The notes: generated by a model from the sequence alone, not told the origin. 39,168 nucleotides of DNA from Scenedesmus sp. ARA3 (GCA_004335835.1 RWJK01000396.1:9189-48356); one strand, 5' to 3'; positions 1 to 11,538 are shown, counted from the first letter of the stretch. Program-made: numbers and translations.

Positions 1-647
1 GGGGGGGGGAGGTGCACGTTGCTATGAGTTCGACCAATTTTTGGTGGAGGGCTGTTGATTGATGTGGGAGGGCAGGGATCACAGCACTATGAAGTGCTGA
101 AGCTTTTGCGGCACTGCCACTCAGTGGCAAGCTTCAAAAATCAGTGCAAACACACCATGGTGTGCGCTGGCCAGTGCCCGTTGGTACACTCGTGTCCAGC
201 GGTGTTGGGTGCAATTAGGCACTAGTTGAGTGTCCAGCGTGGGGGCCAGTAGAGCCGCGACCTGTTGCCTGCTGAGAAAGCAGAGCTCACCAGCTGCACC
301 AGCTGCTGTCACCTGCTTTGGTCGTACACCACAACCCTCACACGCTAATTAATATGCCTGCTTTGTGAGCTATGTAACTTATCTTGGTTCAAAAAGACAG
401 TGCGTACTGCTGAATGTGTGTTGACCGCGTGTAACTCGAAGCACAATACAGTCGCGCGCGTGGCTGACTGTAGTACTGTGTTTCTCTCCTCGACAACGCA
501 ACGTAGAGCAATCGTATCATTCTAAGGATATCGTCAGTTTTGGCACAGCTGGAAAGCGCCTTCAGCCTCAGGACAGTGGTCAGCCCACCACTTGCTCAGC
601 AGCGATTAGCAGTCTTCGGACAGGCAGTGCAGCAATTGCTCGCTGGC
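1..647. other. Upstream region of the first gene
   Basis: The window opens with a run of G, which may be an assembly edge. I see no convincing gene here. A short open frame on the minus strand at 121-312 has no recognisable domain. The stretch presumably holds the promoter and 5' leader of the gene starting at 648. No clear TATA box was identified. Confidence 0.5.
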
Positions 648-1918
648 ATGCAGTCCAATATGGGCTGCACAACACAGGAAAAGCGCTTGGTGGTGCTTCT
701 GCTGCTAGCAGGTATGGCCTTCAGTCAGCCTGACTGTACATGTCAAGCACAGCAGCAGTACACAGTGCCCCATTCAACATGCCATTGCGGTTGCCAGCTT
801 GCAGGATTGCAGAACAAGCAGCCTGGAATCGTAGTTGGTTGCACGGTCCTGCGTCCTACTGCATGGATGCATTCTCCACACTTCCACCTGCCACATGATT
901 GTGCCTGCAGCTGCACCCTACTGCTTCGCCAGTGCTGCAAGCCAGCAGCAGGCAAGCACCCCGCAAGCAGCCCAGCCTCGCTTCCAACCACCAGAAGTGC
1001 CAGCAGCGCTTGAGAGCGCCAAGCAGCTGCAGCTGGGTGTTCCGCTGCTGGCTGAGGCCCCCCACCTGCTTGAGGGAGTGCTGGGCAGCATCTCAGCTGC
1101 AGCAGGCGCTGTGCTGCAGGTGCAGGTGAGTTTGAGGGCACTGGCACGACATGCGGCTGCCAGCAATTGTAGTGGGATGCTTCTCTGCATTTCTTTACCT
1201 AAAGAGGGTATCATTCTGGCACGACGTGCTTTGATGTTGCATAGTGGTTGGCTGGGAGTTTGTCTGGATGCGTGCTGGCAAGGCATGCTGCTGCCAGCAC
1301 GCAAAGTGCAGGCCCACAGGCCAAACAAATTTGTGCATGTAAATGGTGCTGCAGTTTGCCGAAATAAAACAATGCTGGCAGAGCAATCACTGCCAGTAGC
1401 CTGACCTTGAGCTGCAGCTTCCCTGACTGTACAGCACCCTGTGTTGCTGCCTCAACTGCAGCCGCATCCACCGCAGCCAGCGACGGAGACAGCGCAACCA
1501 ACACCACCAGCAGCAGCAGCTGTTCCAAAGCCTGCACAGCCGCTGAAGCAGTCCCTCTCAGCACCGGCAACTGTTGCGCCAGCAGTGCGGCCCAAGCAGC
1601 CTGCTGCAGCGCCAGCAGCAGCTGCCAAGCCCAGCAGGCCAGCTGCGGCTGCAGCACGCCCCAAGGCAGCTGCTGCTTCCGCACCTGCACCAACCCCTGC
1701 CAAGCCAGCAGCCAAGCCAGCAGCAGCAGCAGCAGTAAAGCCACTTGTGCAGTCATCTAAGCCTGCAGCTGCTGCTCGTGCAGCACAGCCCCTAGCAGCA
1801 CCACCCGCCAAGCCTGCAGCAGCAGCGGCGGCAGGTCGTCTGCCATCCCAGGCTGTCAAGAGTCCAGCAGCCAACAAGCTGCCGGCTGTCCGGTCAGCTG
1901 CCCCAACACCAGCAGCAC

Positions 1919-1950
<32 letters not shown>

Positions 1951-4230
1951 GCAGCTCAGCCCAGGCGTGCAGCAGCTGGACCCGCCCCAGCAGCACCCAA
2001 GGCACCATCAGTCGCGCCAGCACCACGCAAGACCCCAAAAGTAACGCCAGCAGCACCTACATCAGCACAAACATCAGCAGCAGCAGCACCGTCAGTGGCA
2101 CCGTCAGTGGCACCAGCAGCCCACCTGCCATCTGCCGGTTCGCTGCAGATCCTGGCACCTGTCAGCCCCCTACAGGGCCTGGCTGCCTCTGCATTGTCAG
2201 TGCTGGACTCAGTGCTAGGCATTCTGGGGGTGCGGCTGGCACCAGCAGCACCTGCAGCAGCAGCAGCGCCTGCGCCAAGGCCGGCTGCAGCAGCAGTGCC
2301 CAAACCTGCAGCTGGCCCCAGGCCAGCAGCAGCAGCAGTGCCCAAGCCCACTGGCAGGCCCACTGCAGCTGCCTTGCCTAAGCCAGTGGCACCACTGCCG
2401 CAGGTGCCCAAGGGCTATGCAGCGATGTGCGAGTGGAGGTGCGCGCTTACTGGCTGCAGCTTGCAGCTGCATGACGCCACAGTGCAAAAGTGCAAAAGTG
2501 CAAAGCATTTGACGTCGTGAAGTTGCATGCTGCACTGAGAGTATGGTAGGTGCGTTCCACAGCACACATGTGTCCGCCTGCATGCTTGCGTCTCCATACA
2601 GTGAACAGCTAGCTGTAGCCCCTGTGCCTGTTGGCACCCCTGACCCCTGACCTGCTGTGCTGCTGCCCTGCTGCTGCTGCCGCTGCTGCTACTGCTGCTG
2701 CTGCTGCTGCTGCTGTCAGGCCTGACCTGGGCAGCTGCTGGGTGGACAGTGCCTACCTGCTGTCAGTCAGCGGCAAGCCCATGTCGTTCGCGTCAAAGTG
2801 AGCGGGACACACATAAAACTCGGAGCTGGCAGCATGATGCGTGAGCAATCGTCAGCACATATCATGCATCCAAGACGTCACTGGGGCTACCGCCGCCATC
2901 CATCAACCTTGGTGGCATGCCCAGACGCCCATGTGTGCAGCACACACAGCATGGACTCATCTCTTACCTACTTCTGCTGCTGTTCATGCTCCTGCCCTGC
3001 TGCCACCTCTGCAGGCTAGTCTCAGCAGCTGCGGCGCGCGACGCTGCCTGCGCTGCCCTTGCCAACCCCATCGCCTGCACTGAGGCATCCACCGGCCCCC
3101 TGCTGTGCAGCTGGGCCATCAGCAGCGGCCCTGGGGGCCTTGAAAGGGGCTGCCGCAGCACATACTTGGCAGAGTGGGATGCATTTGCTGCGCAGGTGCA
3201 GCGCGGCAGCAATGCGGCTGTTGCCGCGCAGGCGATGGGGCATGCCGGGTCATTCATGTGCCCTGGCAGTGTGGGGGCGCGCAGCTTGAGCTGCAGCAAC
3301 ATCTATCGTGAGTGGCGGCTGAGCTTCAGCTGCACAGTTTGAGCGGCTTCTGTTGCATGGGAGCCAGATGCTGCATGAGCATGCGCAGATGCTTCCGTGT
3401 TTTGGTGCTGCTTTGCTCGCTTGGTGCGCTGGCATGCTGTGGTAGCTGCTGTGGGCCCACAGTATATTTACCCGGGTGAACTCCCCGCAGCTGGACAACA
3501 GCCACTGGCGCAGCATATTCCCTGCGTGTTGCATGGCCTGCTGCGGTGTGTGCACACCTCAGTGCATGCACAGACGCTGACCTCACTGCACGACGCAGCA
3601 CCTGCGTACATGCACACATGCACACATGCTGCCGTGCACACCTTCGTACATGCACACATGCTGCCGTGCACCCCAGGGCGCATGCACCCCAGGGCCTCAA
3701 GCCTGGCCTCAAGCCTCAGCATGCTGCCGTGCCACCTGCCTGCCCCTGCTGCAGCCATGGATGCCAAGGGTTCCTACATCCCAGGCATCTGCCAGCAGGG
3801 CACCGGCTGCGCCTACGAGCCCACACACCACGCCTGCACAGCCAGCAAACCTTTGACACAACTCATCAGCGAGGTCGATCCCCGCATTGTGGGCACCTGC
3901 AGCGCAGCCTGCTACATGCGTATGCTGGGGCAGTGCAGCAAGGCAGCGCAGCAGCCTGCAGCAGCGCGCAAGGCCTGGTGCGACAAGCAGCAGGGCTGCG
4001 CATGGTCTGACAGCAGCAATGCCTGCAAGCCTGATGTGTGGCTGTCCAAGCTTGATCAGTGGGGCCAGCAGGTGGCAGCTGCGGCTGCGGCGTGTGGGGG
4101 GTGGAGGAGTGAGGCCGCGTGTGCTGCTGCTGGTGTGGCGGGGGCGCTGAAGCTGCAGCCTGCTCGTGCGGCTGAGTGGCTGAAACAGGAGATTGGCACA
4201 GGCTCAGCCAGTGTGAAGTGTCCGGTGTGA
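648..4230 (+). CDS. Secreted protein, Ala/Pro-rich stalk plus Cys-rich C-terminus
   Basis: The model has six exons: 648-711, 911-1125, 1462-2438, 2720-2797, 3015-3307 and 3755-4230. All junctions are in phase and give about 700 aa. A second in-frame ATG lies at 660. The N-terminus (VVLLLLA core) looks like a signal peptide, so the product is probably secreted or in the cell wall. Exon 3 encodes about 325 residues of low complexity, rich in Ala, Pro and Lys with PKP/KPA motifs, resembling the extended stalks of algal wall glycoproteins. Exons 4-6 encode a globular, Cys-rich region of about 280 residues with spaced Cys (for example CEW, SCWVDSAY, CSAACYMRM, WCDKQQGCAW). I do not recognise this region as a named family. 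It is followed by the secreted GH105-like gene, which fits an extracellular setting. The start and the first intron are the least certain parts. Confidence 0.7.
2664..2716 (+). repeat. Imperfect (CTG)n tract in intron 3
   Basis: A CTG-rich microsatellite ends three bases before the 3' splice site at 2719 of the secreted Cys-rich gene. It occupies the place where a polypyrimidine tract is expected. Confidence 0.85.
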
Positions 4231-4428
4231 GCAGGATGGTGTGTGTGCACCAGTGATGATGCAAAAATATGAATTTGAGCAGGATAAATGCCCAGCTGCG
4301 CACCTTCAAGCAATGCTAGATCAGGTGAGCCCCGCCTTGGCGGCTTTCTGGGCTAGTGCCTGAGGCAGGTGTTTACTCCTGAGATGTGTTGAGCAGGATG
4401 GTGTGTGCACACACCAGTAGTGATGCTG
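4228..4428. repeat. Direct repeat overlapping the stop codon
   Basis: The motif TGAGCAGGATGGTGTGTG begins at 4228, where its TGA is the stop codon of the upstream gene. It recurs at 4390-4407, and both copies continue into a similar GTG/CAC-rich sequence followed by CAGT..TGATG. A shorter copy (TGAGCAGGAT) lies at 4275-4284. This is probably a local duplication within the 3' UTR. Confidence 0.75.
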
Positions 4429-5406
4429 TAGAGGTTGCAGGGTGCATGCCAGGGTGATGTAGCTGCAGGTGTATGCTGCGTGAGCTTTGAGCGGGAGAAC
4501 TGGATAGCTTGTGTACGTCTGTTATTGCATAGGGTGCCCGGCACTTGACATGGGTTACAAACACAAGCATGAAGCAGCGTCTGCTGTGCGAGTCTGGGAT
4601 CATTCGAGGCTAAGCTGCAGCGATCGTTCCTGTTAGTGCATCTGCATGGGTGGCTGCGGCACTGCTGCCGTGCTGCAGCAGGAACAGCCCTTGTGCAGGG
4701 GTTTGGGTGCTGGGCTAACCAAGGGGTGCGAGAGGCTGATAGACAGTTGTGGGGGTCCGGTGTCTTGTACGATACTGATGCCATGCACGCAGCGCAGTCG
4801 GACACTGCAAAAAGTCACTGCCACACGGTGTGCTCCAGCAGTAGCACGGCTGCCAGGCTGCCAGGGCCAGCTGCCAGCTGCCAGCAGAGAGCTTTCTGTG
4901 CTGAGCATTGTGTGTTTTGACAGTCCCCACAGCAGTAGCAGCTGCAGTCCCAGAACTGTTCTGGTTGCAGCAGCGCTGCATGTTGAGGCTGGCTGGGCAC
5001 TGCTAGCCTGCACACTATGCTCCTATGATAGGAGTCCTGGCTGTGCTGCTGTAGGCCGTGCATGTGCTAGAAGTCTGCTTCGTGGCAGATGTAAACAAAG
5101 ATAGAAAACATGTAAGAGATCTAGTGCTCTGCACGCACTTGTCCAAGCCAGTTGCTGGCTGGCAGCACTGCTGCCAGCAAGGAAGCATGTGCCCACGTTC
5201 ACTACTACATAACGACTTTCTCGCTGCATTTACTTCCCAATGACTTGCACGAAAGGAACCATAATTTTTCGGTGACAACTTATTAACGCTCACTGTCATA
5301 CATTCCACAGGCGTGTGCGTCCACGACACTCGAGCTGCAGCCGGGCGCCGCGCTGCGCCCTGGCGTGCTCCCAAATCCAGCGCGGAGACTAAGTGGCTAA
5401 TATAAA
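4231..5406 (+). other. 3' UTR and intergenic region, no gene seen
   Basis: The first ~880 bases are G/T-rich on the plus strand, as in other downstream regions of this window, and end near two TGTAA signals. From about 5130 the composition changes. The remaining ~280 bases presumably carry the promoter of the hydrolase gene. Open frames on either strand here have no recognisable domains. Confidence 0.55.
5090..5115 (+). terminator. Two TGTAA polyadenylation signals
   Basis: TGTAA occurs at 5090-5094 and 5111-5115, about 860-885 bases after the stop of the secreted Cys-rich gene. TGTAA is the usual polyadenylation signal of chlorophyte nuclear genes. The position coincides with the end of the G/T-rich stretch, which supports a long 3' UTR. 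Confidence 0.5.
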
Positions 5407-6430
5407 ATGTTGAAGCTGACAGTTGTGCTGCTTTGCTGTGTGGCACTGTCAGCAGTGACTGCACTCCCGCCAAAAGCTCAGATCCTGGCTGATGGCCTGA
5501 AGGCGGTAAATTACTGGAGGGCAGACCATGACCAATACTGCGGATGGGAAGATGGTACCCTGATGATCGGTGAGACGCAGTCTGCAACACAGCTGCTGCT
5601 GCTGCTGCTGTCAATGCCGCCTACTCACTGATACTGCAGGGCGCTTGACAGTGCAAGCTGCGTCAGCGTCAGCTCTGCCTGTGGTGATATGCTGTTTGCA
5701 AGTAAGAGCATCATGCAGGCATATTCCCAGCTTGCAGTATTTCAAGACACCTGGTTGCACTTGACGCGTCCCACACAAAATGAGCAAGCTACAAAGTCAA
5801 TTGAGCACAAGGCAGCAGGCACCCCAAGTGTCTGCATGCATGCGGCATGCAGCATGTGAAATGACGATATTATGCTGCTCCTAGCATGCACTGCTGCAGC
5901 AACTGCCTCGCCCGCTGCGCCATGCTGCTGCAGGCGTGGCCACGCTGCAGGGTGCCACTGGCGATGAGGCCCTGCGTGACTTCATGCTGGCCTTTGGTGA
6001 GAAGTTCGCCTGGAAGATGTGCCTGGCACTGGGAGGCGGCGCCTGGTGAGCAACACAGCACCCACATGGCAAGACCAACTAGACCAACTAGATCACCAGC
6101 CGCAGACACACTCGGTGAGCCCATGGTTTGACTTGACCACCATTCAAACGTTCCTGCCAGCAGCGCGCTGCAGCTGCAAGCCAAGGCTACAAACACTGGC
6201 CAACGTCATGCAGCGTGACATGAGCATGCCACATACCCTTCAGCTGCTGCAGTGTTGCCCTGACAATCCTCCCAGAACTTCCGCAATGTTGCGCTGCCCC
6301 TCAGCAGAGCGCTGGGGCCATGCCGCTCTCAGGGAACCACAACAAGCATGCCTCACTCAAATTCTTGATTGCCGCTGGCGCTTGATCCCAGAACATGCTG
6401 CATGTCTCTGCTGCTGCTTGCTGGCTGCAA

Positions 6431-6496
<66 letters not shown>

Positions 6497-6681
6497 TCCT
6501 GCTGCTGCTGCTGCTGCCGGTGCTTGCAGGAACCCTGACAACCAGCTGGTGGCGGCCAGCTATGCGGAGCTGTACCTGAACAGCGCAGCCAAAAATGCCA
6601 GCTGGGTGGCCCCCACCATTGGCCACCTGGACGCGTCCATACAGGCAAGGGCAGCCACCACCAGGCAGTGGACATGGGTGA

Positions 6682-6719
<38 letters not shown>

Positions 6720-6945
6720 GGCTTGAATGAAGTATTTAACCCAACATGATGATGCGTCTCCGCAGTGGACAGTGAAGTGGTACCTGTAACTTCAGGGTGC
6801 AGCCCACAGCGCTGTTACGTGGTCGTCACAGCATCAACAGTACACTTGGTCATGCGCTGCAAAGCCGTCCTGACACCCTGTCAAGCAGGTGCCTGCTGAT
6901 GCTCAACCTGTGAGCCCGTGTCGTGGACAGCAGACATACACATCT

Positions 6946-7044
<99 letters not shown>

Positions 7045-7926
7045 CCTGCTGCCCCACCGCTTGCACCCTCCACTGCACCTGCCTGCCCAGGTGGACGCAC
7101 TCTACATGGGCACAGCGGTGCACGCGCGCATCGGAGCCATCACCGGTCAATCCAAATACTTTGACCAAGCCTGGGCAGCCTTCAGCCTCTCAGCCTTCAC
7201 GCCTCACCCGGCCGGCTACGCCTTCTGGTCCCCTGCCCAGCAGCTCCTCTACAGAGACCCGCCCAAAGCTACCCCTAATGGTGTCTTTTGGGCTCGCGGC
7301 AATGGCTGGGTGGCTGCAGCGCTGGCTGATGTGCTGCGGCTGTCACCGCCGGGGCATGCTGCGGTGCCTGTGTATACGGCGGCTTTCAAGGCCTTCATGG
7401 CAAGGCTGGCGGGGCTGCAGGGGGCTGACGGCTGCTGGCGCACCTCATTGACTGACCCAGGTGCGGCGGCTGGCATGTGGGATGAGGCTAGGGATGCTGG
7501 AAGCTGCTGGTAACCTTTTGAGTGAGGCTTGGTGTGATGCATGGCAGGACGACAACATTTGCGGCAACCATAGAAGCAGCTGTGCAGCAATGTGACACTG
7601 ACATGGCGTGCTGCTGCTGCTGCTGCTGCTTCTGCTGCTGTGCAGACTTCTTCCCTGTGCCTGAGACGACCGGCACGTCCATGTTTGCCTACGCCATGTC
7701 ATACGGCTTAACAAGCGGCCACCTGGACGCAGCCACATTCCTGCCAGTGGTGGAGAAAGCCTGGGGCTGCCTCAAAGCAGTGTCACTGCACCAGGATGGC
7801 AGGCTGGGCAACTGCCAGCCAGGGGGGGCAGGCCCGCAGCGCAACTTTGGGCCTGACAGCATCAACAGCTTCTGTGTGGGGCAGTTTGCGCTGGCGGCGG
7901 CTGGCGTGGCACAGCTGGCAGCCTAG
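5407..7926 (+). CDS. GH88/GH105-family unsaturated uronyl hydrolase, secreted
   Basis: The model has five exons: 5407-5569, 5934-6045, 6530-6677, 7091-7460 and 7646-7926. All junctions are in phase and give 357 aa, close to bacterial YteR (373 aa). The enzyme class hydrates and cleaves the unsaturated uronic acid left at the non-reducing end of oligosaccharides by polysaccharide lyases, such as rhamnogalacturonan or ulvan fragments. Residues 1-20 form a signal peptide (LTVVLLCCVALSAVTA). Family landmarks are GWEDGTLM (about 46-53), QWTWVDALYM with the predicted catalytic Asp at 143, FWARGNGW (207-214) and ETTGTSMFAY (271-280). The end of the protein (residues ~296-357) aligns with the usual LPVVEKAW and DGRLG blocks. 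Land plants are not known for this family, so transfer is possible, though five introns argue for long residence. The exact substrate cannot be told. Confidence 0.88.
6433..6517 (+). repeat. Imperfect (CTG)n tract before a 3' splice site
   Basis: CTG repeats with TTG and CTC interruptions fill the end of intron 2 of the hydrolase gene, 12 bases before the acceptor at 6529. Confidence 0.85.
6948..7040 (+). repeat. Pure (CTG)31 microsatellite
   Basis: Thirty-one uninterrupted CTG units lie in intron 3 of the hydrolase gene, ending about 50 bases before the acceptor at 7090. The same intron also begins with a CTG run just after its donor (from about 6682). Long Leu, Cys and Ala open frames over this tract are artefacts of the repeat. 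Confidence 0.95.
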
Positions 7927-8398
7927 GTGGCTGCTGCTGGCGCTGCCTGTAATAATGCAGACTGTGGTGTGTCAGTGGGCTAAAAACAGCACGATGTGCG
8001 GTGCTTAGCTGCTGCCTCATTGAACTTGCAGCTACTTTGCTTGCATGTGGCGCAGCACATGCGTTGTACCGCAGGTGCCAGCTGCTGCAGTACTGCTGGC
8101 CAGCAACATGGTGTGCCTGCAACACTGGACACTGCTTCACGCTGCGAGCGTGCAGCTGTTTGCCAGTTGCGCCACATAGATTATATGAAACCTGCAGATC
8201 CCGGTCGTTGGAAGGTACTGCTTGGAAGCAGGTTCTAGGCTCTGCCCCCGCATGTCCATTATGTAAGCACCTGTCCGACCATCACACCACCAAGCGTCTC
8301 TGCTCAAAGGAATCTGAAAGAGAAGTTTTCGAGTCAGAGTTGGCGACATCAAGCTGTTTAGAACTATTGCCTCGCTGCACAACACACCAGTCGCGGAC
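7927..8398 (+). other. Short intergenic region
   Basis: This stretch holds the 3' end of the hydrolase transcript and the presumed promoter and leader of the AN1 zinc-finger gene. No other feature was recognised. Confidence 0.5.
7949..7953 (+). terminator. TGTAA polyadenylation signal of hydrolase gene
   Basis: TGTAA lies 23 bases after the stop codon, which implies a very short 3' UTR compared with its neighbours. Confidence 0.55.
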
Positions 8399-10358
8399 AT
8401 GGAAGCTGAAGCAGACCTCATGGCCATCGGCCAGCACTGTGCAATGCCAGACTGCCATCAATTAGATTTCCTGCCGTTCAAGTGCGACTGTTGCAGCCGG
8501 ACGTACTGCTTAAGCCATCGTACATACTCAGCGCATAGCTGCACCAAGGCAGGAGCCAAGACGCTTGATGTGCTGCCCTGCCCCATCTGCGCAAAGGGCA
8601 TCCACCTGCGGTGAGCATATACATAAATTGTGACCACCTAACCATTAAGGCAGCAGCAGCAGCACCAGGCAGTGGGCAGACTGCTGCAAGCTGCAGCAGC
8701 AGCATGCATGCATACGCTGCTTTGCTGCAACACACATGCTGCTGCGCCAGCAACTCACGTAATGCTGGTACAGCATCACATGCTCTCCCAGCAGCTATTC
8801 TCGCAGCAGCAGCTGCAAGACATGCATCCACGCCTGCAGGCGCATGCTTACATGCATCCCTTTTGCTGGCGGGCCTGTTCTCCCCATTCAACCAGTCATG
8901 ATGGTGTCTCAACCCACACACTGTATGTGATCTCGCTACTCCTCTGCCTGTTACTACATATTCCTTCCGTCCCTCATAAAGCCTCAAAGCCTGAAAATCT
9001 GCCTTTTTGCCCCCAATGTGCACTGCTGCAGCGCTGGCGAGGACCCCAACCTGGTGTTTGAGCGCCACTACAGCAGCACCGACTGCGACCCAGCCAACTA
9101 CGCGCGCGTGAAGCAGAAGAAGAAGTGCCCCGTGCAGGGCTGCAGGGAGAAGCTGACCACCATCAACACCTACACCTGCAAGGCCTGCTGCCAGGCGGTG
9201 TGCCTCAAGCACAGGCTGGAGGGGGACCACAAGTGCCCCGGCAAGTCAGGTGCGGCGGCTGCTGCTGCTGCTGTTGCGGTTTCTGCTGCTGCTGCTGCTG
9301 CTGAGGGAGGCAGGGTGGGCAGGAGAGTGCTTGCAGGAGTAGGCAGCAGCGGCAGCCAGTGCAGCAGCGGCTGACTGGCGTTGTGCGCACCAGTGTGCGT
9401 TACATGGCTGCATGCAAAGGCACTTGCATGCCGCCTTTTTGCTACTGGATGAACTGGTAGTAATGATGCACAATGTTGCTGCTCTGCCCTGCCGTGCTGT
9501 GCCGGCACCGTCCTGCTGCTGCTGTTGTGCCTCGCAGCGCACCCGCTGGCGCAGCGGCACTCTGCAAACTCCATGGCAGCAGCAGCGGCAGCAGCAGCAT
9601 CCGCAGCAGGCCGCAGCATAGGCAGCCTGTTCCAAGACATGCGCTCAGGGGCTGCAGCCGCCAACAGCAGCAGCAACGGCAGCGGGGCGCGGCAGGCCAG
9701 CCAGCAGCAGCAGCAGCAGCTGCTGCAAGCAAGGGCAGATGCGCATCAGCAGCGGCGGCAGCAGCAGCAGCGGCCGGCGGGCAGGGGCGAGGCTCGGAGG
9801 GCAGCGGCAGCAGCGGCAGCCCAAGACCCAGCCAACACGCTTCACGGCTCAGCTGACAGGCGGCGGCAGCTGCTGGTGAGTGCGGCTGTGTGACAGCAGC
9901 AGAGTGTTGGGTGCACTGACGGCAGTGTTCACGGTGCATGCCTCCTCATCAGGTTTGCTGCACTGCACATCAATGCTACAGATAAGTCTTTTGTTGGATG
10001 GCCCCATGCAGCTGCTGCTTCACACAGTCCCAGCTGACCCTGCTCATGTGTTGCATGTGCTTCTGCTGTTCTGCAGGGTCTGCAGCCCAGGCAGCAGCAG
10101 CAGCAGCAGCAGCAAGGCGCGCGCGAAGTGTGCCCGCAGTGTGGCATCTCCTTCGCCACCCTTGCGGAGCTCATCCAGCACGCAGAGGCCGCACACAGCA
10201 GGAGCGGCAATGCAGCAGCAGGCCTGCAGCAGCGCAGCGGGGCAGCCGAGGAGTTTGCCTGCCCCAGCTGCAGCAGGCGCTTCAGTGATGCCGCGCTGCT
10301 GGTGAGCCACAGCGAGCAGTGCAACAAGGCGGCAGCAGCGACATGTGTGCTGTGCTGA
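8399..10358 (+). CDS. AN1-AN1-C2H2 zinc-finger protein, SAP11/ZFAND2-like
   Basis: The model has four exons: 8399-8610, 9032-9249, 9538-9875 and 10077-10358, giving 349 aa with all junctions in phase. The first AN1 finger (residues ~14-48) has the ligands C14, C19, C29, C32, C37, H40, H46 and C48. The second AN1 finger is in exon 2, with the same spacing from CPVQGC to HKC. Exon 3 starts with HPLAQRHSANSM and continues as an Ala/Gln-rich linker. Exon 4 holds a C2H2 finger (CPQCGISF...H-x4-H) and a C2HC finger (CPSCSRRF...H-x3-C). This order matches plant stress-associated proteins of the SAP11 group, which act in stress signalling and may bind ubiquitin or the proteasome system. Function in algae is inferred from the family. 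Confidence 0.88.
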
Positions 10359-10898
10359 AGAGCTGGGGCGTGGACAGTCCAGTATAATTTGGAATGGTCT
10401 GGCAGTAGCAGCAGCAAATTGCTGGGTGCAGAATTGGGGCAATAGCTGGGAGCAGGAGTAAGCGCAGTGCAGCAGCAATGCTGTGATCTGCAGCTGAAAC
10501 AAGCTGCAGAGGGGCGAGTGAGCATGTGTTGTGTGATGTATGGTTTACTTGATCTCCCGCGCAAGTCTTTTTAGAGTCATTTGTCGAGCAGCACGTAATC
10601 AAATGCAAAAAAAGCAGAGACTGCAAGGGCCTTATTGATCAATATAATCTGTGGACAGCTGTGCATCAACACATACAGGGCAGTGGGGTGTTGCGGGTTT
10701 TGCCGGGTGAGCATTTCATTGGCTCCGGCATGCACCGCCGCCGCTTGTGGCATCACATCATGGCATTGCAACGACTGCATGGTTGCAACTAACGGAGGCA
10801 CTTGGCATGGCGGCTGGCAGCTGGTGTGTCTGCTGTTACGCCTGATATACATCATGGTTTGAAGTTTCGCTGCTGGTGGTGACTTTGCTGCGCGTGCT

Positions 10899-10973
10899 AC
10901 CTACCAGTGGTACTGCCCATCATCATCATGTTACTCATCAAGCCATAGCATCAACCTACCAGTGGTACTGCCC
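10899..10973. repeat. 20-bp direct repeat, two copies
   Basis: ACCTACCAGTGGTACTGCCC occurs at 10899-10918 and again identically at 10954-10973, with 35 bases between. The core CCAGTGGTACTG is close to an imperfect inverted repeat. Confidence 0.85.
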
Positions 10974-11208
10974 GCAGTGTCAGTTATGTTGCGGCAGCTG
11001 AGCACAGGTGCAAGCTGGAATGGTGTTGGCTGGCCATATGTTTGCTGCACTGCTTTGCACGGTCTTGTTATTCTGCAGACATAATGTGTGGAGTAGGGGT
11101 TTGCATGCTGGCCGCTTACTTAAGTGCTGGCTGTCTTCTATGCGTGGATGCAAAGTTCTGCAAGCATGACGGCATTGCTTTGGTACTTCAGGTTACCTTG
11201 TAACATAG

Positions 11209-11213
11209 TGACG
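11209..11213 (+). terminator. TGTAA polyadenylation signal of AN1 gene
   Basis: This is a TGTAA about 850 bases after the AN1 stop codon, located where the G/T-rich composition of the plus strand ends. Confidence 0.45.
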
Positions 11214-11533
11214 ATGATAACGTTGATGATGTTTGACAACAGCCGCCATGAGGCCCCGCAGCCACCGCTGCCAACGGGATCGTTGTGCATCGATGCTGGG
11301 ATGTCCCAAATGCACACACCCATGCTCTAATCGTGGGCAGGCTGTGATGGGCGCTGCTGCCCGCCGGCAACTTGCAGTCCTTGAAAAATAAGCCGCAGGG
11401 CACTGGCAGGCACTACGAGCGTTTGTTGAAAGCATTCGCCACCGCGGCACAGCATTAGTCCTGCAGCCTGCACTGCTGCTAAAGTCGGCCAATGAAGGTA
11501 TCGCTTCCGCTACATCCGCTATAATCCGACATT

Positions 11534-11538
11534 TTACA
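11534..11538 (-). terminator. TGTAA polyadenylation signal of golgin gene
   Basis: TTACA on the plus strand reads TGTAA on the coding strand, 277 bases after the golgin stop codon. Confidence 0.5.

Noticed and set aside
6369..6749. Continuous coding through the CTG tract of the hydrolase gene
   Set aside because: The frame is open, but family alignment needs only the part from 6530 to 6677. The acceptor TTGCAG and donor GTGAGC mark the exon ends.
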